DNA of 64,000 bases, taken from contig JAREIK010017918.1 in NCBI GenBank assembly GCA_029783825.1, forward strand, positions 496,001-560,000, read 5' to 3'. Numbering within the stretch: position 1 is the stretch's first letter; the number at the start of each line of letters is the position of its first letter. Below the pieces are notes generated by a model, which was not told where the DNA came from, ran no database searches, and saw only the letters and a program-made list of their open reading frames with translations. This document shows positions 22,250 to 33,250 of this stretch, one piece after another. Position numbers and translations under genes: made by a program. This stretch comes from Sapria himalayana. Lineage: Eukaryota; Streptophyta; Magnoliopsida; Malpighiales; Rafflesiaceae.

Positions 22250-22448
22250 TGTTGAAAATTCTAATTTTATGTTTAAAATTTACTACTTTATGTTGTTCCT
22301 TAATCTTTTTGTTTTGTTTATGTTTTAATGAGAGTAGTTAACCTATAGGTTGTCCCAATTAATTTATCCTATATATATGGGTATTTCATCCATATTATTT
22401 TTAAATAAGTTAAAAAAATTAAGTTTATCTTTGTTAAAACTTTATGTA
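22250..22448 (+). repeat. 3' LTR of the host-fragment-carrying element
   Basis: Starts tgttgaaaattctaat right after the purine tract. It aligns with the left LTR to its end near tttatgta. Confidence 0.75.
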
Positions 22449-23633
22449 TTCTAATAGATTATCATTCCTAATAATTTAAATATTTTTATTAAATAATTTT
22501 TTTATTTTATATCAAATAATTGAAAATAGAAAAAATCTATAAATTAAAGTAAAAAAAATAACCAAGTAAAATATGTATGATTATCAATTAATATAATCAT
22601 TAATCTATCTAGTTAACAAAGTGAATTATGTATAATTATCATATTGTTGACCTTAAATAATTGTGATAAAATTTTATTGATAAAAATTATAATATAAATT
22701 AATTTAGAATATCATCTTTAATAGGTTTTTATAAATCTAAGTCTATCAATTTGAATACAATATTATTCACACAAATTTTGCAGTCAAGATAAAAAATTCT
22801 GATATGTTTTGTTCTAACTAACAATTATCATCCTCTGGTATAGCGATATTTCTAACATTATAATCCAAAATTTTCAACTTGACCAAAAACATGTGATCAT
22901 GTCGAGAATGAATAAATGATAAATCAACAATTTTCAAGTACTTAATAGGATATGTAATCATAAAAATAAAAACATACTATACAATTTGCTTAACCCTTGT
23001 AAAAATTTTCCTAGACCTTTTAATGCACCAAAATAATATCAATAAAAAGATAAGATTAAAAGTGACTTGTCCATAAAGATAACTCACAAAATGAATGCTA
23101 TTTGAATATTCATGAATAAAAAGCACACACGATGGTGACAAAATACCTAATTAATTATTACCATAACCAAGAATTTTATATGATTTATCATTAATTTTTA
23201 TAATATTCAATAAACAAAAAAAAAATAACAATTAAAAAATAATTACATACAGTATGAATATTAGTTCCTAAGTTGACAACCCAAAAATTTAAAATAAAAA
23301 TTTAAGTCACAAAAACTATAGTAGGAATAAAATATATTTTATTACCTTACTGACAAGGAATTTTACTTATTCCTCTTTGATAAAGATAATGAAAAGAGAA
23401 TTCTTAGGATCCCTAAACAACTCTAGCAGTAAACTTATCTATCTCACCAACTTGTAATGCTATCGGTCTGGTTTTTGAAAAAAACCTCTTAACAACTCTC
23501 TCTTGTGTAGTCATTCTTCATACATTGTGTGCATTATACTGAGGGTCTTTATCTCTACATTTATTATGCCTAATACTCCATCTATTGCAAGTATATGCTG
23601 AATGAGATATCTCTCTAATAAATCTAAATTTTC
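22449..23633 (-). pseudogene. copia IV pol remains
   Basis: Minus-strand pieces parallel the copia II integrase-side region (compare 22860-22930 with 17340-17460). Every frame is broken and no catalytic motif could be read with confidence. Confidence 0.45.
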
Positions 23634-23942
23634 TAGAGGTGTCAAACGGGCCGTCACAGGCCGAGCCAGCCCATTTTTTTAGGGCACAATCGTGCTTCCG
23701 TGCCGGGCCATTTAAAAAAACCAGGCCCGGCACGGCCCGCAGGCACGGCGGGCCGTGCCGTGCATTGCCTGGCCCGCTCGGGCTTGCCTGTCCGAGCGGT
23801 TCGGGATACGGGGGACCGCAGGTCGAGTAAAATCAGACCCGACCCACGGTCTTTTTTGCGTGAGGGGCATCGTGGGGTCAGGCTCACAAGACACCCGGCA
23901 CTGGATAAACCCGTGCCGGTGTGCCGTGCCATGCCTCGTGCA
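23634..23942 (-). mobile_element. Truncated hAT deletion derivative of MITE 1 type
   Basis: Starts with tagaggtgtcaaacgggcc and is collinear with the reverse complement of MITE 1 from 8051 down to about 7690. It then ends without the second terminal repeat; about 100 bases are missing. The 8-mer aaattttc lies on both sides (23626-23633 and 23943-23950). It still has dense CpG, so it is young. Open frames in it are artefacts. Confidence 0.8.
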
Positions 23943-24249
23943 AAATTTTCATTTATCCCTCTCTCATACACATCCATCTCTAATAGAAATAACTCTAAGA
24001 ATTGTGTTGCTAGTAGTGTGAAATTAATAAAATGAGTGTTGGCCTATACCAACTCTCTATGCTCTTCTAGTTTTAATCTAATAAGTTATGAAATGATGTC
24101 ATTTAACTACATAGTTTGAAATAAGTAGAGCAATTTAGCTTCTATAATATTTACATGCCATAAGAGATGAAAAAATAAAAAACAAATATATTTTAATGAA
24201 TTGTCACATAATAACTAATAGTACAAAGTTAATATGTAATCTTTCTTTG

Positions 24250-24320
24250 TCTAAATCACCAGAAGCCTTCATCAAGTGGTTAAGCTTCTTCTGACTAAAA
24301 AATCATATTTGAACTCCAAT
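24250..24320 (+). other. tRNA-like / SINE-like fragment
   Basis: tcaagtggttaagc resembles a tRNA A box, and 30-40 bases later atttgaactccaa resembles a decayed B box (GGTTCGANTCC), with a possible anticodon arm (ctgactaaaaaatca) between. It cannot fold cleanly as a functional tRNA by eye. A tRNA-derived SINE relic is the likeliest reading. Confidence 0.3.
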
Positions 24321-24840
24321 TATTTATTGTTTACAATTTCATTATTCAAGCTTTCATAAAATAAAAACTAGAGTTTTGACATCCTCTATCAGTTAGGGGA
24401 TGAGCCACACCTCCATGCACATGCTATTTGTTTTGTTATTTTTTTTATTTTTTGGCATTGTACTCATTGTTCACACTACCACAACACATTACATGCACAC
24501 CATTGCACACATTACCACAACACACATGCACCAACGATGCACACTACCACATGATGTGCTACCTATTATTGGACACGTGCACCCTTGTGTCAATGCCAAC
24601 AAGTTGACATCAATGATGCCATTGTAAACACATGTCACTCTCTCTCTTCCGTATCTAGGTTTGTATACCATCTCATCATGATTTCATGTTAAAAGTAAAG
24701 TTATGCATCAAAAAACTCATAGACTCATAATCAATATTAGGTACTCTCATCTAAAGAATAAAAAGGCAAATATAATAAAAAAAACATAATCATGTGATAT
24801 CATTTTTCAAAAAATCAATCTAAAAAGATATACCTTTAGA

Positions 24841-26180
24841 TATAATAATGATTAGATCTTTATTTGGTCCAATTGTTACTCCTCACAAATTAACAATTGA
24901 ACATGTTCTTACATATGATACTACCATCATGATTGATCTTCAAACGACTAATGAGATACCTCTTGGTATTTCATCAAATCATAATTATATTGAGACTCCT
25001 AATAGTATGAGTGCGCAGGATACTTATAGTGATAGTATCCCAAAAAACATAAGATATGAGTATTCCTAAGAAAATATTAATTTTCATCTAAAGGTATATA
25101 TAACATGTATACATTTATCATATTCTCAATTGAATTATTTGCTGTATTAGCTAATCTGATTCAAATAATAAACTTAAAATTTCAAATTACTCTATGAAAA
25201 GAACCAAAAATATATTCTACTCAACACTAACTATTATATACATTTTTTTACTTACATTTTATTACTACATATTTCAATTTTTTACCTTCTTTTGATAATT
25301 ATTAGAATCAGATACTATTTATGAGATACTTAATCATCAAAAATAATGACAGAGTTATAATATAAATAATTAAAATATTTTCTTTTTTAACAAAGATGAT
25401 CTTTATTAAATAATTATTATGTGATTCAATCATTTCTCTTTAGTAATTACTACTTTGAACCTTAGGAGATATGTATCACATTATTTTTATATTTATCAAT
25501 ATAGATCATAATGACAATATATGATGTTAAAAGTACATATCAATATTCTTATTATTGATAATGATCAATTACGTATATCACAACTAAAATTATTTTTATA
25601 GATTAAAATTTTGAGACATTTTAAGTACTCAATAGATATTAGAATTATTTATTCATGAGATATGATTGTCACAATTAATAGTTTCTTAAATTCTTTCAGA
25701 CAAATTTAGTAAGATATAATTTTTTAGATTCTTAGATATATAAAAATTTTAAGACATGAGATTTTTTTTTTAGAAACCATGAGTATAGTCAAGTAGTTAC
25801 ATACTCAAATTCTAGCATATCTCATGCAATCACATATAAAAGATTTATCCTTAAGTTTTGTATTTTTTTAAAGAAAATCTTATATCTTAAAAAAAATAAC
25901 AGACTATTATTTCCAAATTAAATATAAAGACAATAAAAAATTATAACAACAATTACTTATGAATATTAACGAATCAGTTATTTTTTTAAGGAGCTAAACT
26001 TAAAAGTATAAAAGTCAATAATATTTTACTATAATAATCAAATAATTTGATAAAATATTGCTAATTCAAAATTTCACGAGCTAAAAAATTACATTAAAAT
26101 TTATCATCATTTTATATGAGAAAAAGTAACAAAATTATTATATAACTACAGCATATATATTTATTAATAATTAGATTGTA
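24841..26180. other. AT-rich stretch with one unassigned 73-codon frame
   Basis: Plus-strand frame 24848-25069 (starting MIRSLFGPIV and containing LGISSNHNYIETPNS) is of normal amino-acid variety and could be a polyprotein linker, but I recognise no family. From 25070 to 26180 nothing could be supported. Confidence 0.4.
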
Positions 26181-26275
26181 AATATTCATCCCCTTGAATG
26201 AGAAGTATTAAGTTTTTTATATTTATTTATTTATTAATTTATTATCTATATTTTCACATGGATGGGAACACCCAT
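26181..26275. repeat. Tandem-duplication unit 1, left part (split by copia L)
   Basis: The block ending ttttcacatggatgggaacacccat matches 37886-37955 (ttttcacttggatgggagcaacc). Unit 1 continues at 37768 on the other side of copia L, so the retrotransposon inserted into the first of two tandem units. Confidence 0.75.
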
Positions 26276-26548
26276 TGTTGAAATATAAATTTGTTTTTAT
26301 AATAGATTTGAATTTTGAAAAAAAAATTGAAAATAATCATAAAAGCTTAGTCAAAGATTAAATAGCTTAAGTCATGTAAAAATTAATCACTTAAAATTAT
26401 GTGATTGAGATTAATTCTTGTACCCTATAAATAACCCTCTTGTATTAAAATTTTATTCATTCAAAAAAAAAAGAGTTTAGATATTTTTTATTTGTTCTTT
26501 TGTAACTATGTGGTTCTTTCTTCATTTTCCTTCATCTTTCTTCCAACA
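26276..26548 (+). repeat. 5' LTR of copia L
   Basis: Starts tgttgaaatataaatttg and ends ttccaaca. Contains a TATA-like cctataaataaccctc near 26425 that is conserved in the right LTR (cctataaatatcgctc), the likely promoter of the element. Confidence 0.9.
26425..26440 (+). promoter_or_regulatory. TATA-like box in the copia L LTR
   Basis: ccctataaataaccc, with counterpart cctataaatatcgc at about 37644 in the other LTR. Conservation in both LTRs and the tataaata core suggest the U3 promoter. Confidence 0.5.
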
Positions 26549-26551
26549 AAG

Positions 26552-26566
26552 CGGTATCAAAAGATA
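26552..26566 (+). other. Primer-binding site of copia L
   Basis: cggtatcaaaagata, three bases after the LTR end, matches the tRNA-initiator-Met-type site with G-to-A changes. Confidence 0.7.
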
Positions 26567-27699
26567 GGTTATTAGATCTCTAGAAAATTAAATATGCTCG
26601 GTGTTTGCAGTGTTAACTAATCTTCCACATTAAAAAAAATTTCTTGAGATCGCATTAATTTAGAGTTTGACTCCCTAGTCCCTAGGCCTCATAGTATTTG
26701 TTTTATTCAAATTCAAACATTAATAAAAAGATGGTGAGTAGCGGTATAATCCCCTTCTAAGTTTAGTACTCCAAAAAAACAACTATAACAACTAGAGCAT
26801 CAAGTTGAACGCCCTCCTTAGATCATGAGTAGAGGTATCGGGCATGTCGAGCCAGCCCGACCCAGCCCGAGGCATGGCCCGATTTGGTCATTCCTAGACT
26901 AACATGGCATGGGAATGACTTGTATCCGTGTCGTGCCATGTCATGTCGTGCCTAGGCCAAGTGAGCCATGTGTTGGGCCAGGCACGGCCCAGTACCATGA
27001 CCCGTGGGCACAGTATCTCGGCACGAGCCAAGATATGCCCTGACCCACTCTACCCGACATCCCCGACCTGAACCAACTACCCAAGGCCTGATGGATCCGA
27101 AATTTCCATCGGACTCAAACCCGACCCACAATCTTTTTTGACCCGAGTCCGAGGCCCAAATTTCTACCCCCACTCCATTCCAGAAGCCGAAGCTTTTGGA
27201 ATGGAACTGTTCGGGTCAGTTCAATCGTCGAACCAACCTAACGATAAAAAAAATTAATCTAAGCGGTTAGATTTCGCCTTCATCGACTATGGGGCAAAAT
27301 CTAACAGTTCCAAGAATTCTACTCATTTTTTAATTATTAAAAATTTTAAAAAATAAAAAAAAAAAAATTAATCTATAAAATCTCTCCTTTTACTCTAAGA
27401 TATATGTATTAAAAATATATCTCTTGCTTTTCTCTCTCTCTCTCTCTCTAATTTTCTCTCCCTCAAGATATTGGCATTTCATATTTCGAGACTCAACTTT
27501 GGTGTGGATTATAATGCAAGTGCGGTACGAACATAAAAAAATTAAAATTTACGTATTACGATTTATGGGTATTTTTTTATTAATTAATTTTTTAAGTTTT
27601 AAGTTTAAAATATTCTTCTCACTAGACTAGTCTCTCTCTCTAATCTAAAAAATAAAAAAATAATAACTAATAATTTAAATAATAAAAATAAAATTAATT

Positions 27700-28620
27700 A
27701 TAATTTAGAAAATAAAAATTATACAGAAAGGTTTGAGACTGCCAAAACTTTAATTTCTCTGGTCATCTCAACCCAAACATCTAAAAAATAAAAAACTAAA
27801 AGGACTTTAATAATTTGGACTCGCTTTAATATAATAAAACAAAAAAAATAATAAAAATACCAAAAAAAATCAACACAATAAAAATATTATAAAAAAATTT
27901 TAATTGTAAGAATTCATGTAAGACTGGGCACTTAAAAAGATATACCGTACTATACACTAAAAAATATAGTGTATTAGATCTTAGGCAAATTGAACTCAGC
28001 AGTGAGTTTTTTGAGGCTGGATCCAGTTCAATCCAAAAGTTTACCTCCATATACTACAACGAGTTGAAGAGAAAATGCATGACCAAACTAATCACCACAA
28101 TAAATCTTCCGATTAGATTTTCAAAGGATCCAAGAATAATTAGTATAATATAGACATATTTTCAACTTGTGTATCATAGGATTCATAAGTCCATATCATA
28201 GGATTTCAAGGTCTAGATCCATATCTAAGAACGATATACTAAAATATTATAAGTTAAAAAATAAATAATAATTAATAAATTTGTGAAATATAGTGAAGTA
28301 GTATTCGTGACATCTAATATCTGGATTAGTCATGATAATGCATCTTATGCATGCCTCACCGCTTATTATATTGATTTTAAATGGACACTAAATAAAAAAT
28401 TTTTAGGATTCTTTGAGATTCTCTATCCTTATGATGGCTCAGTTATTTTTAAGTGCATGATAAAAATTTTTAGAGAATATAAAATTTATAGTATCATATT
28501 CGACAATACATCTAATAATAAAGTAATGATTAACATGTTTGTTATGAATATTAGAAATGAATTATTACAAAAGATTTTTCACGTTGTTGCATATATCAAG
28601 TCATTAATTTAATAGTACAA
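27700..28620 (+). pseudogene. hAT A transposase, N-terminal and middle part
   Basis: Plus-strand pieces align with element B 29500-30410 (compare the TIRFSKDP-like block near 28110 and the open frame 28283-28612 with VVFVTSNIWISHDNASYACL, MIKIFREYK and FDNTSNNKV). In hAT proteins this segment carries catalytic residues of the RNase H-like fold. The aspartates of SNIW (D-to-N) and FDN (kept) show decay at one likely active-site position. It ends where B is inserted. Confidence 0.8.
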
Positions 28621-29559
28621 GTAGGGATGAATAGATGTGTCAACCGGGCCGGCCCGGCATGAGGCACTGCACAGTTCGGCCTGCTTGGGCCAGCCCGGCA
28701 CAAGAAAAAACTATGCCCGGGCCAGTGCCATGCCCGAGTTAGGCACGAGCCGTGCCGTGCCATGCCTGACCCGGCACGGTTCGGCCCGTGGCATGGCACA
28801 CTGGCACGGGTTTGTCTCGTGCCGGTGTCACTCGAGCCTACTGCATACAGGGCACGGGCTACCCCGCGAAAGACCCACGCCCACACCCCTCCCGCAAAAA
28901 AGACCGCAGGTCGAGTCTGATTGGACCTGACCCTCGGTCCCACTTCCACGAGGCCCGAACCGACCAAGATCCCTCAACGGGAAAAAAAGTAATAAAAAAA
29001 ATATATTTTCAGCCGTTGGATCTCGCCTCCAACGGCTAGGGGGGCAGAATCCAACGGTCCTCATGATTCTGCCCCCTAAAAAATTCAAAAAAATAAAAAA
29101 ATAAATATTTTTTTTATAAAAAATTAATTTCTTTAATCTATAAATTCTACCCCCCTCCCGTTAACATTTATGTTTTTCAAAAACATAAATTCTCTCAATT
29201 CGTTCTATTTCTCTCTCAAAAATCTTGTTTCTCTCTCTCGGGCCTCGGAATTTTGATATTCGACTTGGATTTTCGTGAATCTCGACTTGAGTTTTGAACA
29301 TTAGAGCTTGACTGCAATGCACCGTGCACATGACCGACCTCGCTACTTTTACAGGGTAATTTATTTTACTATTTTTTAACTCTCTCTCTATAGTTTCTCT
29401 CTCTAGACCAAAATAAAGAAAAATAAAAATCAGTCATCTAGCCTTTATTAAACTATTCTTAGAAACAAAAATCATAAAAAATGACAAATACAACTGAAAC
29501 ATATTTAAATTTAGAAAACGAAAATATTACACAGACGTCTGAAGCTGCTGAAACTTTGG

Positions 29560-31590
29560 TTTCTCCAGTCGTCTCAACCCAAACTTCTAAAAAACAAAAA
29601 ACTAGGACTTCTGTAGTTTGGACTCATTTTAATATAATAACATAAAAAAATATTAGGGATGAGGAACAAGAAATGACACAGTACAAATATTGTATGAGAC
29701 TTTTAACATGTAAGAGTTCGTTTGGGACTGGACACCTTAAAAGGCATGCCGAATTATGCACCAAAAAATATGGACCATTAGATCCTAGGCAAACCCAACT
29801 TGGCACTGCATTTTTTAAGACTGGATCAAGTTCAGTCTCAAAGTTTACTCCCTTCATATACTCTAGCGAATTGGATAGGAACGGCATGGCCAGACTTATC
29901 ACATTGATGGGTCTTCCGATCAGATTTTCGAAAGATCCTAAGGTAGTGCGCATCATGCAAATATATTTTCAGCCTGCTTATCATAAGATTCCTAGGTCCA
30001 CATCTAGGAATGACATACTAAAGATATATAAGTTAGAAAAACAAAAAATAATTAAGGAATTTATGGCATATAGTGGAGTGGTGTTCGTGACGTCCGATAT
30101 CTGGACAAGTCATGATAAATCTTCTTATGCATGTCTCACCAGCCACTATGTAGATTCTAATTAGACAATCAATAAAAAAATTTTAGGATTAACTGAGATT
30201 CTTCATCCTCATGATGGCCCGGCCATTTTTGAGTGTATGATGAAAATCTTTAGAGAATATAAAATTCAAAATAAAATTTTTAGTGTCACATTCGATAACG
30301 CATCTAATAATAGAGTAACGATCAACATGTTTATTAGGAATATTAGAGACGCACCATTAGGAGAGATCTTTCATGTCAGATGCATGTGTCACGTGATTAA
30401 CATGATTATTCAAGCGGGTATGAAGGTGTGTTCCCCCGCGTTGGATAATATACATAATGCACTTAAATATATTCGTAATCCTCGCAGACAACAATAATTT
30501 TAGTAGTCTCTGTTTGTCTGCGAATCTTAAGAAGAAAAAATTTCAATCGAATGTGAGACATCATTGGAATTACACGTACCTGATGTTAAAATCATGTGTT
30601 GAATACGAACACGTGATATCCAATTACGTCAATAGTAAGAGTGACAAACTTATTATTGATGACACTGACTGGGCTTCAGAAATTTCATTTATGAAATTCC
30701 TGAAAATTTTTTATGACACGACGAACATGTGTTCGTCGATTTATACGCCCACCACTTGTATTGCACTCCGGTGCATATGCAACATTAGTAGCATGTTTAG
30801 GAAGTATCGAGCTGACCTGACACTTAGCCATATGATTGTAGAGATGGAAACCAAGTACTTGAAATACTGGTCCACCGTTCCATCTCTTTATTGTCTCGCT
30901 GCATGCATGGACCCTAGGGTTAAGGTGGAATGGGTAGAAAATACCCTGACTTACATTTCCTCGCGCATTAACCTAGAAGATCTACATGAAGGGTTCATTA
31001 ACGAGAAGTTGACTGACCTTTTCACATACTACGATACTAGATATGGTGGTGGTGATAGTGAGACTGTGATTACAGACATTGATACCTTATTCGGAGATTA
31101 TAATTTTTCCATTCAGCTAGCGAGGGAGAAACATAGGAGTGGACCATCACATAGGAGCGAGCTGTCTCGGTACTTAGATACTGATTACTGCTCAATCCTA
31201 TCACATTCTGATATTAAGAATCTTGATTTATTACCATGGTGAAAGTCATATGAGTCCACCTTTCTCGTGCTATCTAGGATGGCACGGGATCTACTGACTC
31301 CTCCGGTATCAAGTGTAGCATCGGAGTCTACTTTTTCTGTTGCAGTGAACGTGATTTCGGATAGGAGATCGAGATTACGTCCAGATATTGTTGAGGCTTT
31401 GGCTTGGTTGAAGGATTGAGAGGATTCGAGGTTTAGCATCTATGATCGTGCTGGAGCTGGGACTGGGACAAGGACTGCAGTCACATCCACTGCGATGGCG
31501 GATGAGTTAATTGCCGATGATGATGATCCATATGATACTGATCTTAATGTTGCGGCTGATGATTCTTATGATATGCCGATTGACGATTGA
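29560..31590 (+). pseudogene. hAT-Ac transposase pseudogene (element B): BED finger, catalytic core, dimerisation domain
   Basis: Domains in order: SVVWTHFNI and YKYCMRLL ... SSFGTGHLKRHAELC near 29600-29755, a BED-type zinc finger (C-x2-C type, H-x4-C) for DNA binding; RLITLMGLPIRFSKDP; VVFVTSDIWTSHDKSSYACL (30085-30140) and VTFDNASNN (30285-30310), the conserved aspartates of the RNase H-like core; FHVRCMCHVINMI (30370-30405), a CH-type block; MKFLKIFYDTTNMCS; LTDLFTYYDTRYGG; and the dimerisation segment RMARDLLTPPVSSVASES followed by DRRSRLRPDIVEALAWLKD (31275-31420). Breaks: stop at 30162, a frameshift near 30480, and a TGG-to-TGA stop at 31240. It would need only a few changes to be open, so it is recently dead. 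Family length (~650-700 codons) fits. Confidence 0.88.
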
Positions 31591-32045
31591 TGATGATCTA
31601 CTGTTTTTTGTTTTCGATGTTTTTTTTATTGATTGTACACTTTGTTTGTACGTTGTGTTGAAACTGTAATTTGTTTGGTTCAGACATTCGGTTTTAAATG
31701 GATGATTGGTAATTTTTCATTTGTGTTGTTTATGTTTTTTTAAATTTTTATTTTTACTAACATAATATATTGATTTATTTTTTTTGTTTTAATTTTTCTT
31801 TTAAAAATTAATAACTTTATTATATAATTAATAATTATAATAAAATTTAAACTAATTTGATATTACAAAAAAAAAATTTAAACTTTGTTTTTTTAATAAA
31901 TTTTTAATTTTAACATTTTTAAATTTATAAATATATAATACTATACAATATCTAAAATTTTAAATATATTTTAATATTTTAAAAAAAAAATTGCTACCCC
32001 GAACAGCCCGGCATGGCTTGTCGTGCCGGGCTCGACTTTTTTAAA

Positions 32046-32135
32046 CCGTGTCTGGCCGGGCACGGCATGGTACAATAACCGTGCCGTGCCTGGCCCGGCA
32101 TGGTACAATAACCGTGCCGTGCCTGGCCCGGCACA
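32046..32135 (+). repeat. 33-bp tandem repeat in the right end of hAT B
   Basis: The block tggtacaataaccgtgccg recurs at 32068 and 32101 (33-base period), with a further partial unit on each side containing the ggccgggcacgg core. It lies in the subterminal zone where hAT transposases usually bind repeated short motifs. Confidence 0.8.
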
Positions 32136-32209
32136 AAAGCACACTTGTGCTCCAAAAAACGGGACGGGCCGGCCCGGCCCGGCCCGTTTGACACCTCTAG
32201 GAATATGAG

Positions 32210-33250
32210 ACAACAAGAGTTCAGTAGTCTTTGTTTGTCTTCAAATCTTAAAAAAAATTCTAATCAGATATGAGACACCGTTGAAATTACACACATATGA
32301 TGTTGAAGTCATATGTTAAATAAGTATATATAATATCTGATTATATCAATAATAAGAGTAATAAAGTTATTATTGAAAATACTGACTAGACTATAAGAAT
32401 TTTATTTATGAAATTCCTAAATATTTTTTATGATGCGACGAACATGTGTTCATCAATTTATACTCTCATGACTTACATTACACTCAGGTGCATATACAAT
32501 ATTAGTACCTTGTTAATAAGTTTTGAGATGACCCGACACTTAGCGATATAATTCTAAAGATAAAAACTAAATACTTAAAGTACTAGTCTATCATTATATC
32601 TCTTTATTGTCTGGCTACCTACATGGACCCTAGAATAAAGATAAAAAAGATAGAAAATATTTTGACTTACATTTTCTCGTGGATGAACCTAGAAGGCCCA
32701 CATAAAAGATTTATTTACGAGAAATTGACTGAGTTTTTTATATACTATAATACTAAGTATGATGATAGTACTAATGAGGCTCCAAGTATCATATTCAAAG
32801 ACGATAACTTTTCCATTCATTTATAAAAGAAAAATGACAGAGTAGACCATCGTATAGGAGTGAACTGCCTTGATATTTAGATACCGATTATTGCTCAATT
32901 CTATCACATTCTGATACTAAGAATCTTGATATATTACAATGATAAAAATCATATGAGTCTACATTTCACATACTATCTAAGATAGCACATGATCTACTGA
33001 TTCCTCCAGTATTAAGCATAGCATCATAGTCGACTTTTTCTATTGCAGTGGATATAATTTCGAATAGGAGATCAAGATTATGTCCAGATATTATTAAGAC
33101 TTTAACATGCATGAAGGATTGAGAAGATTCGAGCTTAGACATCCATGATCATGCTAGGACTGCAGCAAAAGCAAAGGAACTGAGTATTGATGATAATCCG
33201 TGTGATTGATATTAAGGATGATATAACGATTGATGACGTTGACGATTGAC
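32210..33250 (+). pseudogene. hAT A transposase, C-terminal part
   Basis: Continues the element A transposase after the B insertion: gttcagtagtctttgtttg at 32218 aligns with B near 30500. The open frame 32623-32826 reads MDPRIKIKKIENILTYIF and LTEFFIYYNTKYDD, and degenerate dimerisation blocks follow at 32960-33120. Many stops. About 50 bases of the expected target region are missing at the B junction. Confidence 0.8.

Larger units (their letters stand above)
19791..22448 (+). mobile_element. Small LTR element carrying host gene fragments instead of gag-pol
   Basis: Left LTR (19791-20483) and right LTR (22250-22448) share collinear blocks: ttctaa, aaaatttactattttatg/aaaatttactactttatg, tttttatgttttaa, and aagttaaaaaa. 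A primer site (cggtatcaaagtg, 20484) follows the left LTR, and a purine tract (aaagaggag, 22241-22249) precedes the right one. Without MITE F the left LTR is ~190 bp and the right one ~199 bp. The 1.77-kb interior has no gag, protease or polymerase but includes O-GlcNAc-transferase-like exons. The size fits a TRIM-class element that has transduced host sequence. Confidence 0.75.
19440..24840 (-). mobile_element. Ty1/copia copy IV, minus strand, with two nested insertions
   Basis: 19450-19790 matches 16660-16960 of copia II (shared block aagtcaactt-attaaata and following), and 22560-23100 matches its integrase-side region. At the right end an ACC/CA-rich leader (24400-24620) and LTR-like sequence (24700-24840) appear. 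Between lie a small LTR element (19791-22448) and a truncated hAT derivative (23634-23942). Degenerate throughout, and its limits are estimates. Confidence 0.5.
28632..32199 (+). mobile_element. hAT element B, near full-length autonomous-type copy, 3.57 kb
   Basis: Left terminal repeat tagatgtgtcaaccgggcc at 28632 and right inverse ending cccgtttgacacctcta at 32199. GC-rich subterminal regions of ~330 and ~200 bp with repeated gtgccgtgcc/ggcccggca motifs enclose an AT-rich body with a transposase pseudogene (29560-31590). Flanking 8-mers gggatgaa and ggaatatg match in only 4 of 8 positions, so the target duplication is weak or the flank has been altered. It keeps many CpG sites and is the best-preserved hAT here. 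Confidence 0.9.

Noticed and set aside
19786..22453. Target-site duplication of the small LTR element
   Set aside because: Flanks tatta and ttcta do not match well, and the exact LTR ends are uncertain in AT-rich DNA; left unassigned.
30457..31242. 261-codon frame as an intact gene
   Set aside because: It is the C-terminal part of the hAT B transposase after a frameshift; the first ~20 codons are out of frame, and a stop cuts off the dimerisation domain.
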